Shown here: piece by piece, positions 1 to 6,726 of the stretch
How the letters are laid out: each line of letters opens with the position of its first letter
How positions within the stretch are numbered: the first letter of the stretch is position 1
From: an uncultured Oscillospiraceae bacterium
GTDB lineage: Bacteria; Bacillota; Clostridia; Oscillospirales; Acutalibacteraceae
Length of the DNA stretch: 11,822 nucleotides
Direction of reading: 5' to 3'
Assembly: GCA_900540275.1 (NCBI GenBank)
Contig: UQFO01000031.1
Span: 1 to 11,822 of the forward strand
The notes under the pieces: model-generated
The model's input: only the letters and a program-made list of their open reading frames with translations
Told to the model about the DNA's origin: nothing
Databases searched by the model: none
Translations under genes and position numbers: made by a program

Positions 1-120
1 AGGAACGGCAAAATTTTTTGCACTTCTATTGCTTCTTTATCACACATAAGCAAATGCGGAGGGATTGTTTCGGTTCATGATTCGGAGTGCAGCGAATGCG
101 GGCGGACGGTCAAAAGTTGA
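1..120 (+). CDS. Possible 3' end of a zinc-ribbon protein (partial, runs off left edge)
   Basis: A frame open from base 1 to a TGA at 118-120 gives 39 residues. The last 21 carry a Cys-Gly pair (residues 19-20), then after ten intervening residues a Cys-x-x-Cys-Gly (30-34). This is the spacing of the second half of the small zinc-ribbon domain found at the ends of many bacterial proteins. The first Cys expected three residues before Cys19 is missing (Ile16), so the ribbon is incomplete or degenerate. An intrinsic terminator begins 27 bases after the stop, which fits a real gene end. The rest of the gene is outside the window, so no function can be given. Two other frames are also open at the left edge for a short distance (stops at 46-48 and 78-80), so this could be chance. 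Confidence 0.38.
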   Translation, partial: RNGKIFCTSIASLSHISKCGGIVSVHDSECSECGRTVKS

Positions 121-147
121 CCAAAAATTTTTAAAAAGCTTCTTATC

Positions 148-171
148 AAAGCCGCTTTTGCGGCTTTTTTT
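148..171 (+). terminator. Intrinsic terminator of the upstream (off-window) gene
   Basis: An 8-bp stem (AAAGCCGC at 148-155, GCGGCTTT at 160-167) with a TTTT loop runs into seven T residues (165-171). This is a textbook rho-independent terminator on the plus strand. It ends whatever transcript enters from the left and separates it from the reductase gene that starts at 226. Confidence 0.85.
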
Positions 172-225
172 ACTTTTTATGGGGGAAACTAAAGAAAAAC
201 AAAGGAAAAATAACGAGGGGATTTT

Positions 226-780
226 ATGCGGAAAATCATATGTAACCTGGCAATGAGCCTTGACGGTTTTATTGCGGACGATTCAGGCGGCTATGGCTGG
301 ATAAAGGGGGACGGCAGCAATGCGTGTGATACGGCGCTCAAATACGACTTCAGCCGGTTCTTGAGTGAAATCGATACTGTCGTCATGGGGCGCAGATGCT
401 TCGACCAGGGAATGCATCGGGATTTTAAGGACAAGAAGGTCTACGTCGCCTCAAAAACAAAGCGCGCGGATGAAGCAAACGTGTTTTTTTCAGACGATAT
501 CTGCCGCGCTGTCCTTGCGGAGCAGCAAAAGGAAGGAAAGCATATCTACCTGTTCGGCGGGGGCGAAATGCTCGACAGCTTTTTAAGGGAGGATATAATC
601 GACGAATATATCATCGGCATCATCCCTGTTATTTTGGGTAAGGGCAGGCCGCTTTTCCTGCACGGCACGCCACAAATAGCCCTGCGCCTGCATGATTATT
701 TCTTTGAGGATGGTATTGCCATCCTCCGTTATACTAAGAAAAAGAAAGAGCAATCACCGGAAAAAGGCTGTACCCGTTAA
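226..780 (+). CDS. RibD C-terminal / dihydrofolate reductase-like family protein
   Basis: A 184-residue protein of the RibD-C (DHFR-like fold) family, related to YyaP/YwjB-type proteins whose cellular substrate is mostly unknown; NAD(P)H-dependent reduction of a pteridine or pyrimidine-like compound is the family theme. Visible motifs are the N-terminal SLDGFIA (residues 11-17), MGRRCF (54-59, the nucleotide-binding turn region), GGGEML (111-116) and the C-terminal VILGKGRPLF (135-144). Length is typical of the stand-alone family. The start is set by GAGGGG about 5 bases upstream of the ATG. The last residues (from about 171) are Lys/Glu-rich and end in GCTR; the codons for this tail form one arm of the convergent terminator. 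It is a single gene, transcribed toward xylulokinase, with no evident link to the sugar operon. No convincing promoter was seen between the upstream terminator and the start. Confidence 0.85.
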   Translation: MRKIICNLAMSLDGFIADDSGGYGWIKGDGSNACDTALKYDFSRFLSEIDTVVMGRRCFDQGMHRDFKDKKVYVASKTKRADEANVFFSDDICRAVLAEQQKEGKHIYLFGGGEMLDSFLREDIIDEYIIGIIPVILGKGRPLFLHGTPQIALRLHDYFFEDGIAILRYTKKKKEQSPEKGCTR

Positions 781-793
781 GAGTACAGCCTTT
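763..793. terminator. Bidirectional terminator between the convergent reductase and xylulokinase genes
   Basis: An 11-bp stem (AAAGGCTGTAC at 763-773, GTACAGCCTTT at 783-793) with a 9-base loop. On the minus strand the stem is followed by a run of five T (765-761), so it best serves the xylulokinase end of the operon, whose stop lies about 20 bases before it. On the plus strand the tail TTTCCCTTT is weaker. The TAA stop of the reductase gene falls in the loop. Confidence 0.8.
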
Positions 794-813
794 CCCTTTG
801 CTGTTATTTGGTT

Positions 814-2337
814 TTATAAGGAGGAAAGTGCGTGAAAGGACGCGCGGAGCGCGGGATAAAGCGAACTGTAAACCGTGTGGAAATGGCTGTACAGCTCCGT
901 GTTTTGTATATCCGGCACAGCACCCTTTTCTTTTTTTACAAAGACATTGCAGGCGTCCTGCACGCTTTGGAACATCCCGCCGCCAACGGCGGCCAGAATT
1001 GCCGCGCCCTGTGCCGCGCCCTCATTGAGGCGGACGGTCGAAACGGGGCAGGCGAACATATCGCAGAGCATCCGCTTCCATACCGGGCTGTTCGCGCCGC
1101 CGCCGCACAGCGTCATATCGTCCGGGCAAATGCCCATTTCCTGTAATATTTGATAGCAGTCGAGCAGGGAATAGCCCACACCCTCGAGCACCGCGCGGAT
1201 TAAGTCGGCGCGTGTATGCATGGCGGAAAGGCCAAAGAAAACGCCGCGGCAGTCGGGGTCAAGGTGCGGCGTGCGCTCACCCATCAGGTACGGGAGGAAG
1301 AGCAGGCGGTTTGCTCCAACGGGGCTTTTTTCCGCCATATCGTCCATCAGGCTGTAAATGCTTTTCCCGTCCTTCTTTGCCTGCGCGTGCAGCTCAGGGC
1401 AAAGCCCGTCGCGGAACCATTTGAGCGAAAGCCCCGCGGCCTGCGTGACGCCCATCACATGCCATGCGCCGGGCACGGCACAGCAGAACGTATGGACGCG
1501 CCCCTTGGGGTCAACATGCGGTTCGCTCGTATGGGCGAATACTACGCCGGAGGTCCCAATCGTTGTAAACGCGCGCCCGTCACAGACGACGCCCGTGCCC
1601 ACAGCCGCCGCCGCGTTGTCCCCTGCGCCCGCGGCCACCCTGGTTCCGGCTGTAAGCCCGGTTTTCCGCGCAGCCTGTTCGTCTACCGTGCCTGTAATCT
1701 CGGGGGATTCATAGAGCACTGCAAGCATGTCTTCCCTGAGGCCGAAATAATCGAGCATTTCCTTCGACCAACAGCGGTTCTTCACATCGAGCAGCTGCAT
1801 GCCGGAGGCGTCGGACATATCTGTCGCGAATACACCTGTCAGCTTGTAGCGGATGTAATCCTTCGGCAGCAGGATATGGCGGCATTTTGCGAACACATCC
1901 GGCTCGTTTTCCTTCACCCATAAAAGCTTTGCGGCCGTAAAGCCGGTCAAGGCGGGATTGGCCGTAAATTCAATCAGCCTGTCGCGTGTAAGGTCATGCG
2001 TCATTTTGCTGCACTGCGCGCCGCTTCGCTGGTCGCACCAGATGATAGCGTTACGCAGGACGCCGCCGTTTTCGTCGAGCAGTACCAACCCGTGCATTTG
2101 CCCGGTTAGGCCGACGGCCTCTATTTCGCCGCGCCGGACACAGGTTTTTTCAAGCAGCCGGCGGATGCTCAGGGCTGTCTTCTCCCACCAGTCGTCGGGA
2201 TTTTGCTCCGCCCAGCCGTTTTGCGGCTGATAAAGGGGATATTCCTCCGACGAGCTGCCGAGCAGCTCCCCGTCCTGTGAGAAAAGGACAGTCTTTACGC
2301 CGCTTGTACCCACGTCGATTCCAATTACATATTTCAT
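814..2337 (-). CDS. xylB: Xylulokinase (FGGY carbohydrate kinase)
   Basis: A 507-residue FGGY kinase that phosphorylates D-xylulose with ATP to D-xylulose 5-phosphate in the cytoplasm. The N-terminal phosphate-binding signature is IGIDVGTSGVK (5-15) with Asp8. The xylulokinase hallmark GQMHGLVLLD (79-88) contains the Met-His pair that contacts sugar in XylB. GAGDNAAAAVG (237-247) holds the presumed catalytic base Asp240. TTIGTSGVV (258-266) and LCGGGANSPVW (410-420) are ATP-side motifs, and the second FGGY signature lies at about 367-390. Full length for XylB. The ATG at 2337 is preceded by AAGGA at 9 bases. It is the last gene of the operon, 16 bases after the DUF4432 gene, and converges on the reductase gene. 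With a D-lyxose isomerase and no xylose isomerase in the operon, its D-xylulose probably comes from D-lyxose. Another FGGY substrate such as L-ribulose is less likely because the MHG motif is intact. Confidence 0.93.
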   Translation of the reverse strand: MKYVIGIDVGTSGVKTVLFSQDGELLGSSSEEYPLYQPQNGWAEQNPDDWWEKTALSIRRLLEKTCVRRGEIEAVGLTGQMHGLVLLDENGGVLRNAIIWCDQRSGAQCSKMTHDLTRDRLIEFTANPALTGFTAAKLLWVKENEPDVFAKCRHILLPKDYIRYKLTGVFATDMSDASGMQLLDVKNRCWSKEMLDYFGLREDMLAVLYESPEITGTVDEQAARKTGLTAGTRVAAGAGDNAAAAVGTGVVCDGRAFTTIGTSGVVFAHTSEPHVDPKGRVHTFCCAVPGAWHVMGVTQAAGLSLKWFRDGLCPELHAQAKKDGKSIYSLMDDMAEKSPVGANRLLFLPYLMGERTPHLDPDCRGVFFGLSAMHTRADLIRAVLEGVGYSLLDCYQILQEMGICPDDMTLCGGGANSPVWKRMLCDMFACPVSTVRLNEGAAQGAAILAAVGGGMFQSVQDACNVFVKKEKGAVPDIQNTELYSHFHTVYSSLYPALRASFHALSSL

Positions 2338-2353
2338 CCTGCACCATCCTTCA

Positions 2354-3394
2354 TTATAAGCATAAAAGCGCGTGGCGTATTTCAGAAGTGCTGGTAAGCA
2401 CCCTGACTTCTATTTTCACGCGCTTTGTTTTCCCAGGCTGGAGGTACCTCAGGCTTCCGTCTTTTTTTGCCTGCGCCCTGCCCATGACATGGCAGGTGCC
2501 CGGCTCCAGCCCGAGCACATACTCGCCGCTTTTCATGCATTTCCACTGGGTAAAGAAGGGGAGGGCTTCCGGGTCGTAAATCAGCTCCACACCCATTTTC
2601 AGCTCCTTGTTCGCAAGCACCACATGCGCCCTTTTGTCCCTGCCGGGACGAATTTTATGGAAGAAAACCTGTTCCTTCGCGCCGTCTATCGGCTCGGAAA
2701 TACTTAAAAGCTCCGAAAGGCCGCTTTCCGCCTCCTTGTCGCGCGGGGATACGTCGTACGACGGGATATGCAGCTCGCACGCGGGGGAAAGCAGCGGATA
2801 GCCAAAGTTCATATGATACAAAAGCATCAGCGGCGTGGGCGCGAAATCGAGGTTTTCCACGTCGTCTTCTATGATAAAGCTGTTTTCTTCCCCGTTTAAT
2901 GTCACGCGCCTGCTCAAAACCACATGCTCTCCGAACACGCGCGCCTCTTTGACCTTGCCGGAAACGGTAAGCAGCGGCTTGCCGCCTTCCCATACGGTCT
3001 CGGGGCATACCTCGTAAGCGGGCGTGTTCGATATGACCCCGTGCAGGCCGAGCGGCTCGCCCTCATCCTTACAGGCGCCGCCCATATAGGTAAGGCCGCC
3101 GGTTGTCAGGAAGCCGGCAAAAAAGCCGCGGAAAAAGCCGCGCGCGCCGTCCTCGGTGAAATATGGGGAAGCGGTAATCCCTGTTTTAGAAAGGAAGCTC
3201 AGGTTGATTCCTTTGCATTTCAGGCTTGAAATATCCATCCCGCGGCCGGGCAGAACGGTAACCGAAAGCCCCGAAGCGTTGTAAAGCTCCACGGCGCGCG
3301 TACCCTGCGCCTTGCCGCCCTGTAAAACGCAGTCGCGCACGCCGAGCACCTGCTCCATACCGCCGGTTTTTCTGAAAAGCGTTTGTTTGTCCAT
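2354..3394 (-). CDS. DUF4432 family protein (galactose mutarotase-like fold)
   Basis: A 346-residue protein of the DUF4432 family, which has the galactose-mutarotase-like beta-sandwich fold and is usually found in sugar catabolic operons. Family features seen: VLPGRGMDI (47-55), FFRGFFAGFLTTGGL (87-101), GLHGVISNTP (116-125) with His118, LLYHMNFGYPLL (191-202) with His194, and LEPGTCHVMGR (296-306) with Glu297. The two His and the Glu match the arrangement used by aldose 1-epimerases (His/His/Glu), so anomer interconversion or binding of the imported sugar is plausible; the exact reaction of DUF4432 is not established. Start chosen because AGGAGGG lies about 7 bases before the ATG. It is separated from the upstream M24 gene by 76 bases holding a terminator-like hairpin, and is only 16 bases from xylulokinase, so these two may form a sub-transcript. 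Confidence 0.85.
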   Translation of the reverse strand: MDKQTLFRKTGGMEQVLGVRDCVLQGGKAQGTRAVELYNASGLSVTVLPGRGMDISSLKCKGINLSFLSKTGITASPYFTEDGARGFFRGFFAGFLTTGGLTYMGGACKDEGEPLGLHGVISNTPAYEVCPETVWEGGKPLLTVSGKVKEARVFGEHVVLSRRVTLNGEENSFIIEDDVENLDFAPTPLMLLYHMNFGYPLLSPACELHIPSYDVSPRDKEAESGLSELLSISEPIDGAKEQVFFHKIRPGRDKRAHVVLANKELKMGVELIYDPEALPFFTQWKCMKSGEYVLGLEPGTCHVMGRAQAKKDGSLRYLQPGKTKRVKIEVRVLTSTSEIRHALLCL

Positions 3395-3428
3395 TTGAAG
3401 TCCCTCCTGTCGATGGGGGCATGCGGAT

Positions 3429-3462
3429 AAAAAGCGGGGCAGACCTCTTTAAAGTCTGCCCC
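3429..3462 (-). terminator. Intra-operon terminator or attenuator hairpin before the DUF4432 gene
   Basis: A GC-rich 9-bp stem (GGGGCAGAC at 3436-3444, GTCTGCCCC at 3454-3462) with a 9-base loop. Read on the minus strand it is followed by GC and then five T (3433-3429). It lies between the M24 stop and the DUF4432 start, both on the minus strand. It has the shape of a partial rho-independent terminator and could lower expression of the last two genes. It could also protect the 3' end of a processed upstream message. Confidence 0.65.
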
Positions 3463-3470
3463 CACATGCG

Positions 3471-4823
3471 CTAAAAGGCTTCTCCAACGAGGTATTGTAA
3501 ATCAATTGGCAGCCTATTGAGAATGCGAACGTCACGGCCGAATTTACCGGCTGTTTTTTCTATTACGATATAATCAAGCCCGGGAATCACGACATCGTCC
3601 CATGTCGTCCGGAATCCCTTTAGCCCGACGTCGAGCATCAAAACCATGCGCTGCGCGCATTTCCTGTCAAAGTCTGTCGATAGGGCGCCGTACATTTCCT
3701 GGCATTCCGTATAGCCGGAATTATGGGAGGTGACATAGCCCTTTAATTCCTCAAAGCCCGGTAATTTCAGGCCCGCTGCCCTTTCAAGCTCCGGCGCTTT
3801 TGCGCGGTAGAAATCAATCATGGCCTTTTCATGTGTACAGCCGGGCAAATCGTCTTTGGCAATTTCCCTGAGCTTTTCGACAGAAAACTCAAACGCTTCC
3901 TGCAAAAACCTTGTCCAGATACGGTAACTGTCTGTTACAAGCGAAGGGTCTTTGACGCACATGACGGAAATCCGCTGCGCGCCGCACAGCCCGTCGCGCT
4001 TGGGGGATACGCCGATATGTACGACGTCGCCCTCCTGTATGACGCGGTTGGAGGCCCTCGCGACAATCGTGCGGTTGTTGATGCCGGAGGTCACCATGAC
4101 CTTGAAGCCCATTTCCTCCGCGCCGAGCTCGTTCGCGATTTCGTAGCCCCAGCCGGCTACCTGCGCTTCTGTAAGGCCGGGGCGCAGGATACGCAGCATA
4201 CCCTCGAGCATGGCGTCGCTGATAAGGCAGCTCTCTTCAATCAGGCGCATTTCACGCTCTGATTTTTCGTACTTGATTTCATAGTATTTTTGAGATATGT
4301 CAGCAATCCCTTCCTCCCCAACATAGCGCTTCAATACGTTATAAAGGCCGAGAGGGAAAACGGCCCTGCTTGTCAGAAGCGCTATGCTGCGCGGCTTTTC
4401 GCCGCATGCCTCCTCTATAATATCGATAGGGGACGGCAGGTTCGGAGGATAATCAGGATTGTCTACCTGCAAAATATCGACCTTCCGGATTTTTACGCCG
4501 CTGCGGTGGCAGAATTGCTCGGCTACAATACCGCTTTCCAATCCGGCGATAAAGTACAGGCCGTTCTTTGCAATGACAGCCGCGGCAGGCTCTACAATCA
4601 TGTTGCTGTTGCCGGCAAGGTAGGGAACGTCGCCGCAGTAGTGCTCGTCGGAATATACGACGCCGCAGTCATAGCCCTCCTGCTCGAGCATCCGCATGAC
4701 CTTTTGCTGGCGCATGGTAAATTCCTCAGGCGGAAGGTAATAGCTTTTGTCAAACGACGGGGCGTTTTCAAGTACCCTGCAGACAATTTCCGCCTGGCGC
4801 TTCCAGGTTTTGCTGTCAAACAT
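3471..4823 (-). CDS. M24-fold (pita-bread) protein lacking the dinuclear metal ligands; creatinase-like
   Basis: A 450-residue protein with the two-domain layout of aminopeptidase P, prolidase and creatinase: N-terminal domain to about residue 180 and a pita-bread domain from about 185. The family's five metal ligands (Asp, Asp, His, Glu, Glu) should fall at GDVVHIG (265-271), LCGAQRIS (279-286), SHNSG (366-370), LMLDVG (395-400) and WDDVVI (408-413). By my alignment they are Gly271, Gly281, His367, Asp398 and Asp409. The usual His near 'SGxN...H' is also absent (SGINN at 246-250). It therefore probably does not bind the usual metal pair and is unlikely to be an ordinary Xaa-Pro peptidase. 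Creatinase is the known metal-free M24 enzyme, hydrolysing a C-N bond. AAGGAGGCGTGA sits 5 bases before the ATG (GGAGG 8 bases), and only 3 bases separate it from the isomerase stop, implying co-translation. Substrate unknown; possibly a sugar- or amine-linked compound imported by the same operon. Confidence 0.85.
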   Translation of the reverse strand: MFDSKTWKRQAEIVCRVLENAPSFDKSYYLPPEEFTMRQQKVMRMLEQEGYDCGVVYSDEHYCGDVPYLAGNSNMIVEPAAAVIAKNGLYFIAGLESGIVAEQFCHRSGVKIRKVDILQVDNPDYPPNLPSPIDIIEEACGEKPRSIALLTSRAVFPLGLYNVLKRYVGEEGIADISQKYYEIKYEKSEREMRLIEESCLISDAMLEGMLRILRPGLTEAQVAGWGYEIANELGAEEMGFKVMVTSGINNRTIVARASNRVIQEGDVVHIGVSPKRDGLCGAQRISVMCVKDPSLVTDSYRIWTRFLQEAFEFSVEKLREIAKDDLPGCTHEKAMIDFYRAKAPELERAAGLKLPGFEELKGYVTSHNSGYTECQEMYGALSTDFDRKCAQRMVLMLDVGLKGFRTTWDDVVIPGLDYIVIEKTAGKFGRDVRILNRLPIDLQYLVGEAF

Positions 4824-4826
4824 GGG

Positions 4827-5378
4827 TCACGCCTCCTTTGCTATTTCCGGCGCGCGTTTGATGTCCGGGTTGGTAAACACGTCCTCGTCGTCAAAGCTCG
4901 GCGTGGAGAATTCCGATACGACCGCGCCCTCATTGCCCGCCTGGAACCAGTGGCGCGTATTGATTGGGATGGTATACTGCTCGCCGGGTTTTAAGACGAT
5001 TTCATGGAATACCGTGTAATACTGCCGGCCCGTCTGCGGGACCGTTGCTTTTATATCCGGCGTAGGCGCGCCCTCTACATAAAGGTACACCGTGCCGAAA
5101 CGGCAGCGGAAGGTTTCTTCCTTGCCGGGGTAATCGCCGAACGGGGGATGGCGGTGCTCCGGGCATGTCTGGCCGGGCAGAAGCACCATTTCCTTTGCGC
5201 AGACGCGGTCTGTGTTGATATAAATCACTAGCTGCAGCGCGCAGTGGTCGGGGTCGCCCAGCCCAAAATCCGCAACCTCTATGTTCGCCTTTTCTTTTTC
5301 GGTCAGCGCGATACCCGCCTTATCGTAATAATCGATTACCTGTGCGCGTAATGTCTCATACTTTTGTCTTGTAATCAT
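4827..5378 (-). CDS. D-lyxose isomerase (D-lyxose ketol-isomerase, YdaE-like cupin)
   Basis: A cupin of about 183 residues that interconverts D-lyxose and D-xylulose, often also D-mannose and D-fructose, using a divalent metal such as Mn(II). It closely follows the pattern of Bacillus subtilis YdaE. Counting from the ATG at 5387, the metal site is His78 and His80 in CPEHRHPP, Glu91 in EETFRC, and His146 in NTRHWFQAG. Also conserved are FGLGD (41-45), VYLYVEG (100-106) and FHEIVLKPGEQYTIP (127-141). Two starts are possible. The ATG at 5387 overlaps the M20 stop as ATGA but has its AAAGGA directly against it. The ATG at 5378 has AAGGA 9 bases upstream, so I prefer it. Either way it is tightly coupled to the M20 gene before and the M24 gene after. 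With xylulokinase downstream it would form a two-step D-lyxose to D-xylulose 5-phosphate route. Confidence 0.9.
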   Translation of the reverse strand: MITRQKYETLRAQVIDYYDKAGIALTEKEKANIEVADFGLGDPDHCALQLVIYINTDRVCAKEMVLLPGQTCPEHRHPPFGDYPGKEETFRCRFGTVYLYVEGAPTPDIKATVPQTGRQYYTVFHEIVLKPGEQYTIPINTRHWFQAGNEGAVVSEFSTPSFDDEDVFTNPDIKRAPEIAKEA

Positions 5379-5383
5379 AGAAA

Positions 5384-6691
5384 TCATTCCTTTTCTTTAG
5401 AAATCCCAACCCAATCTATGATGAAATTCGCATATACCTCAATTGCCTGATAAAATTTTTCCGCGCTCATGCTCTCGTCCGTAATATGCAGGCAGTCCAG
5501 GTCGCCGGGGCCCATGATGATGACGGGCATCTTGCCGATGTTGGCAAGCGGCGCGCCGTCGCATCCGCAGGGCAGTCCGTCGAGCGCCGTGTCAGGCAGC
5601 ACGCGTTTACAGCTCTTAAGCGCGGTCTGCACGAATTCGTGCTCCGAGGGCGTTTCAAAGCAGAGCGTTTCCTGATACCAGTCGATTGTGACGGGATGGT
5701 CCTTGAGCCAGCTGTCGCCCATGCAGGCAAGCGTTATACGGTCCTGCACCTCTTTTTTTATGTCTTCAGGCTTTACGGGAACGAGCTTGTAATCCGCATC
5801 GTATTCACTCGGCAGGAATTCCACGTCGAACTTGACGTTGCAGCTTTCCGCCACAACGGAAGCGCCGCTCCCTCCGCTGATTTGCCCGATGTTCATCGTG
5901 GGGTTTTGGAGCAGGGGATGCTTTTTCGTCATCAGCCACTCGGATTCCAGTTCTTTCAGGGCGTTTATCAGCTTATATGCCTTTTCGATGGCGTTTACGC
6001 CGATGCCCTTGGTCGCCGCGTGCGTCTGCTTGCCCTGTACGGTGAACTGCGCAAGGAACGCGCCGCGGTTTGTCGGCATGATTGCCATATGCGTTGGTTC
6101 CATGATAACCGCGCCGTCGGCCCTGTAGCCGCGGTCGCAGCATGCGATGGTACCGTTGCCGCCGCCCTCTTCGTCTATGACCGCTTCAATTACGATGTCG
6201 CCGGCAAGCGGGACTTCCAGCTCCTTTAATGTCCTGACCGCGAGGATTGCCGCCGCAACGCCGCCCTTCATATCGGTGGTGCCGCGCCCATAGTACCGGC
6301 CGGCGCGCTCTACGCATTCAAACGGGGGGCTTTGCCACAGGCTTTCGTCGCCGGGTGTGACAATATCGCAGTGGCCGTTCATAATCAGGGATTTGCCGCC
6401 GCCGCTGCCTAAGAAGGCCGCGCATACGTTTTCCCTGTCCTCATAGGTGTGGTTCGGGTTAAAGCCGGGGTATTTACAGATTTTTTCGTTGTCGGGTGCG
6501 AACGCATCAACGTTCGCGCCCATTTCTGCAAAGTGTTTTTTCAGGTATTCCATGATTCCCTTTTCCTGCCCCGTTTTGCCGGCGTCGATAATCCGGCTGT
6601 CAAACGAAACCAGGTCCTTGAGGAAATCAAAGTAGCTGTCTTTGTTTTTTTCTATCGTCTCGTGGATTTTTGCCCTTAAATCATGGTTCAT
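5384..6691 (-). CDS. M20 family metallohydrolase (ArgE/DapE-type deacylase or peptidase)
   Basis: A 435-residue di-zinc amidohydrolase of the M20 family, which cleaves peptide or N-acyl bonds next to a carboxylate (carboxypeptidase G2, ArgE, DapE, YgeY relatives). All catalytic residues appear intact: His107 and Asp109 in MNGHCDIV, bridging Asp140 in GRGTTDMKGG, general base Glu174 and ligand Glu175 in VIDEEGGGNGT, ligand Glu198 in IMEPT, and ligand His402 in LDCLHITDE. The lid/dimer domain (about 205-320) carries the transition-state His224 in KQTHAA. ATG chosen with GGGAGG 9 bases upstream. It follows the permease by 35 bases and runs directly into the D-lyxose isomerase. The position inside a pentose operon suggests it removes an acyl or amino-acid group from an imported sugar conjugate, but the substrate cannot be read from sequence. 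Confidence 0.9.
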   Translation of the reverse strand: MNHDLRAKIHETIEKNKDSYFDFLKDLVSFDSRIIDAGKTGQEKGIMEYLKKHFAEMGANVDAFAPDNEKICKYPGFNPNHTYEDRENVCAAFLGSGGGKSLIMNGHCDIVTPGDESLWQSPPFECVERAGRYYGRGTTDMKGGVAAAILAVRTLKELEVPLAGDIVIEAVIDEEGGGNGTIACCDRGYRADGAVIMEPTHMAIMPTNRGAFLAQFTVQGKQTHAATKGIGVNAIEKAYKLINALKELESEWLMTKKHPLLQNPTMNIGQISGGSGASVVAESCNVKFDVEFLPSEYDADYKLVPVKPEDIKKEVQDRITLACMGDSWLKDHPVTIDWYQETLCFETPSEHEFVQTALKSCKRVLPDTALDGLPCGCDGAPLANIGKMPVIIMGPGDLDCLHITDESMSAEKFYQAIEVYANFIIDWVGISKEKE

Positions 6692-6726
6692 TGGTTGATT
6701 CCTCCCTTTCTAAGGGGTCCCTGCGG

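Noticed and set aside
117..146. TTGACC with TCTTAT 18 bases on as a promoter for the reductase
   Set aside because: The -10 matches only four of six bases and the predicted transcript would enter the terminator at once.
65..256. A 63-codon plus-strand frame across the left intergenic region
   Set aside because: It runs straight through a strong intrinsic terminator and into the reductase start, has no ribosome site, and its product shows no family features.
818..1146. AAGGAGG at 818-824 followed by GTG at 832 on the plus strand, opening a 104-codon frame
   Set aside because: The Shine-Dalgarno-like string is the complement of the xylulokinase C-terminal codons, the frame is antisense to conserved kinase sequence, and a terminator lies just upstream of it.
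5486..6229. A 247-codon frame antisense to the M20 hydrolase
   Set aside because: The M20 gene carries every catalytic residue, so the antisense frame is a compositional shadow.
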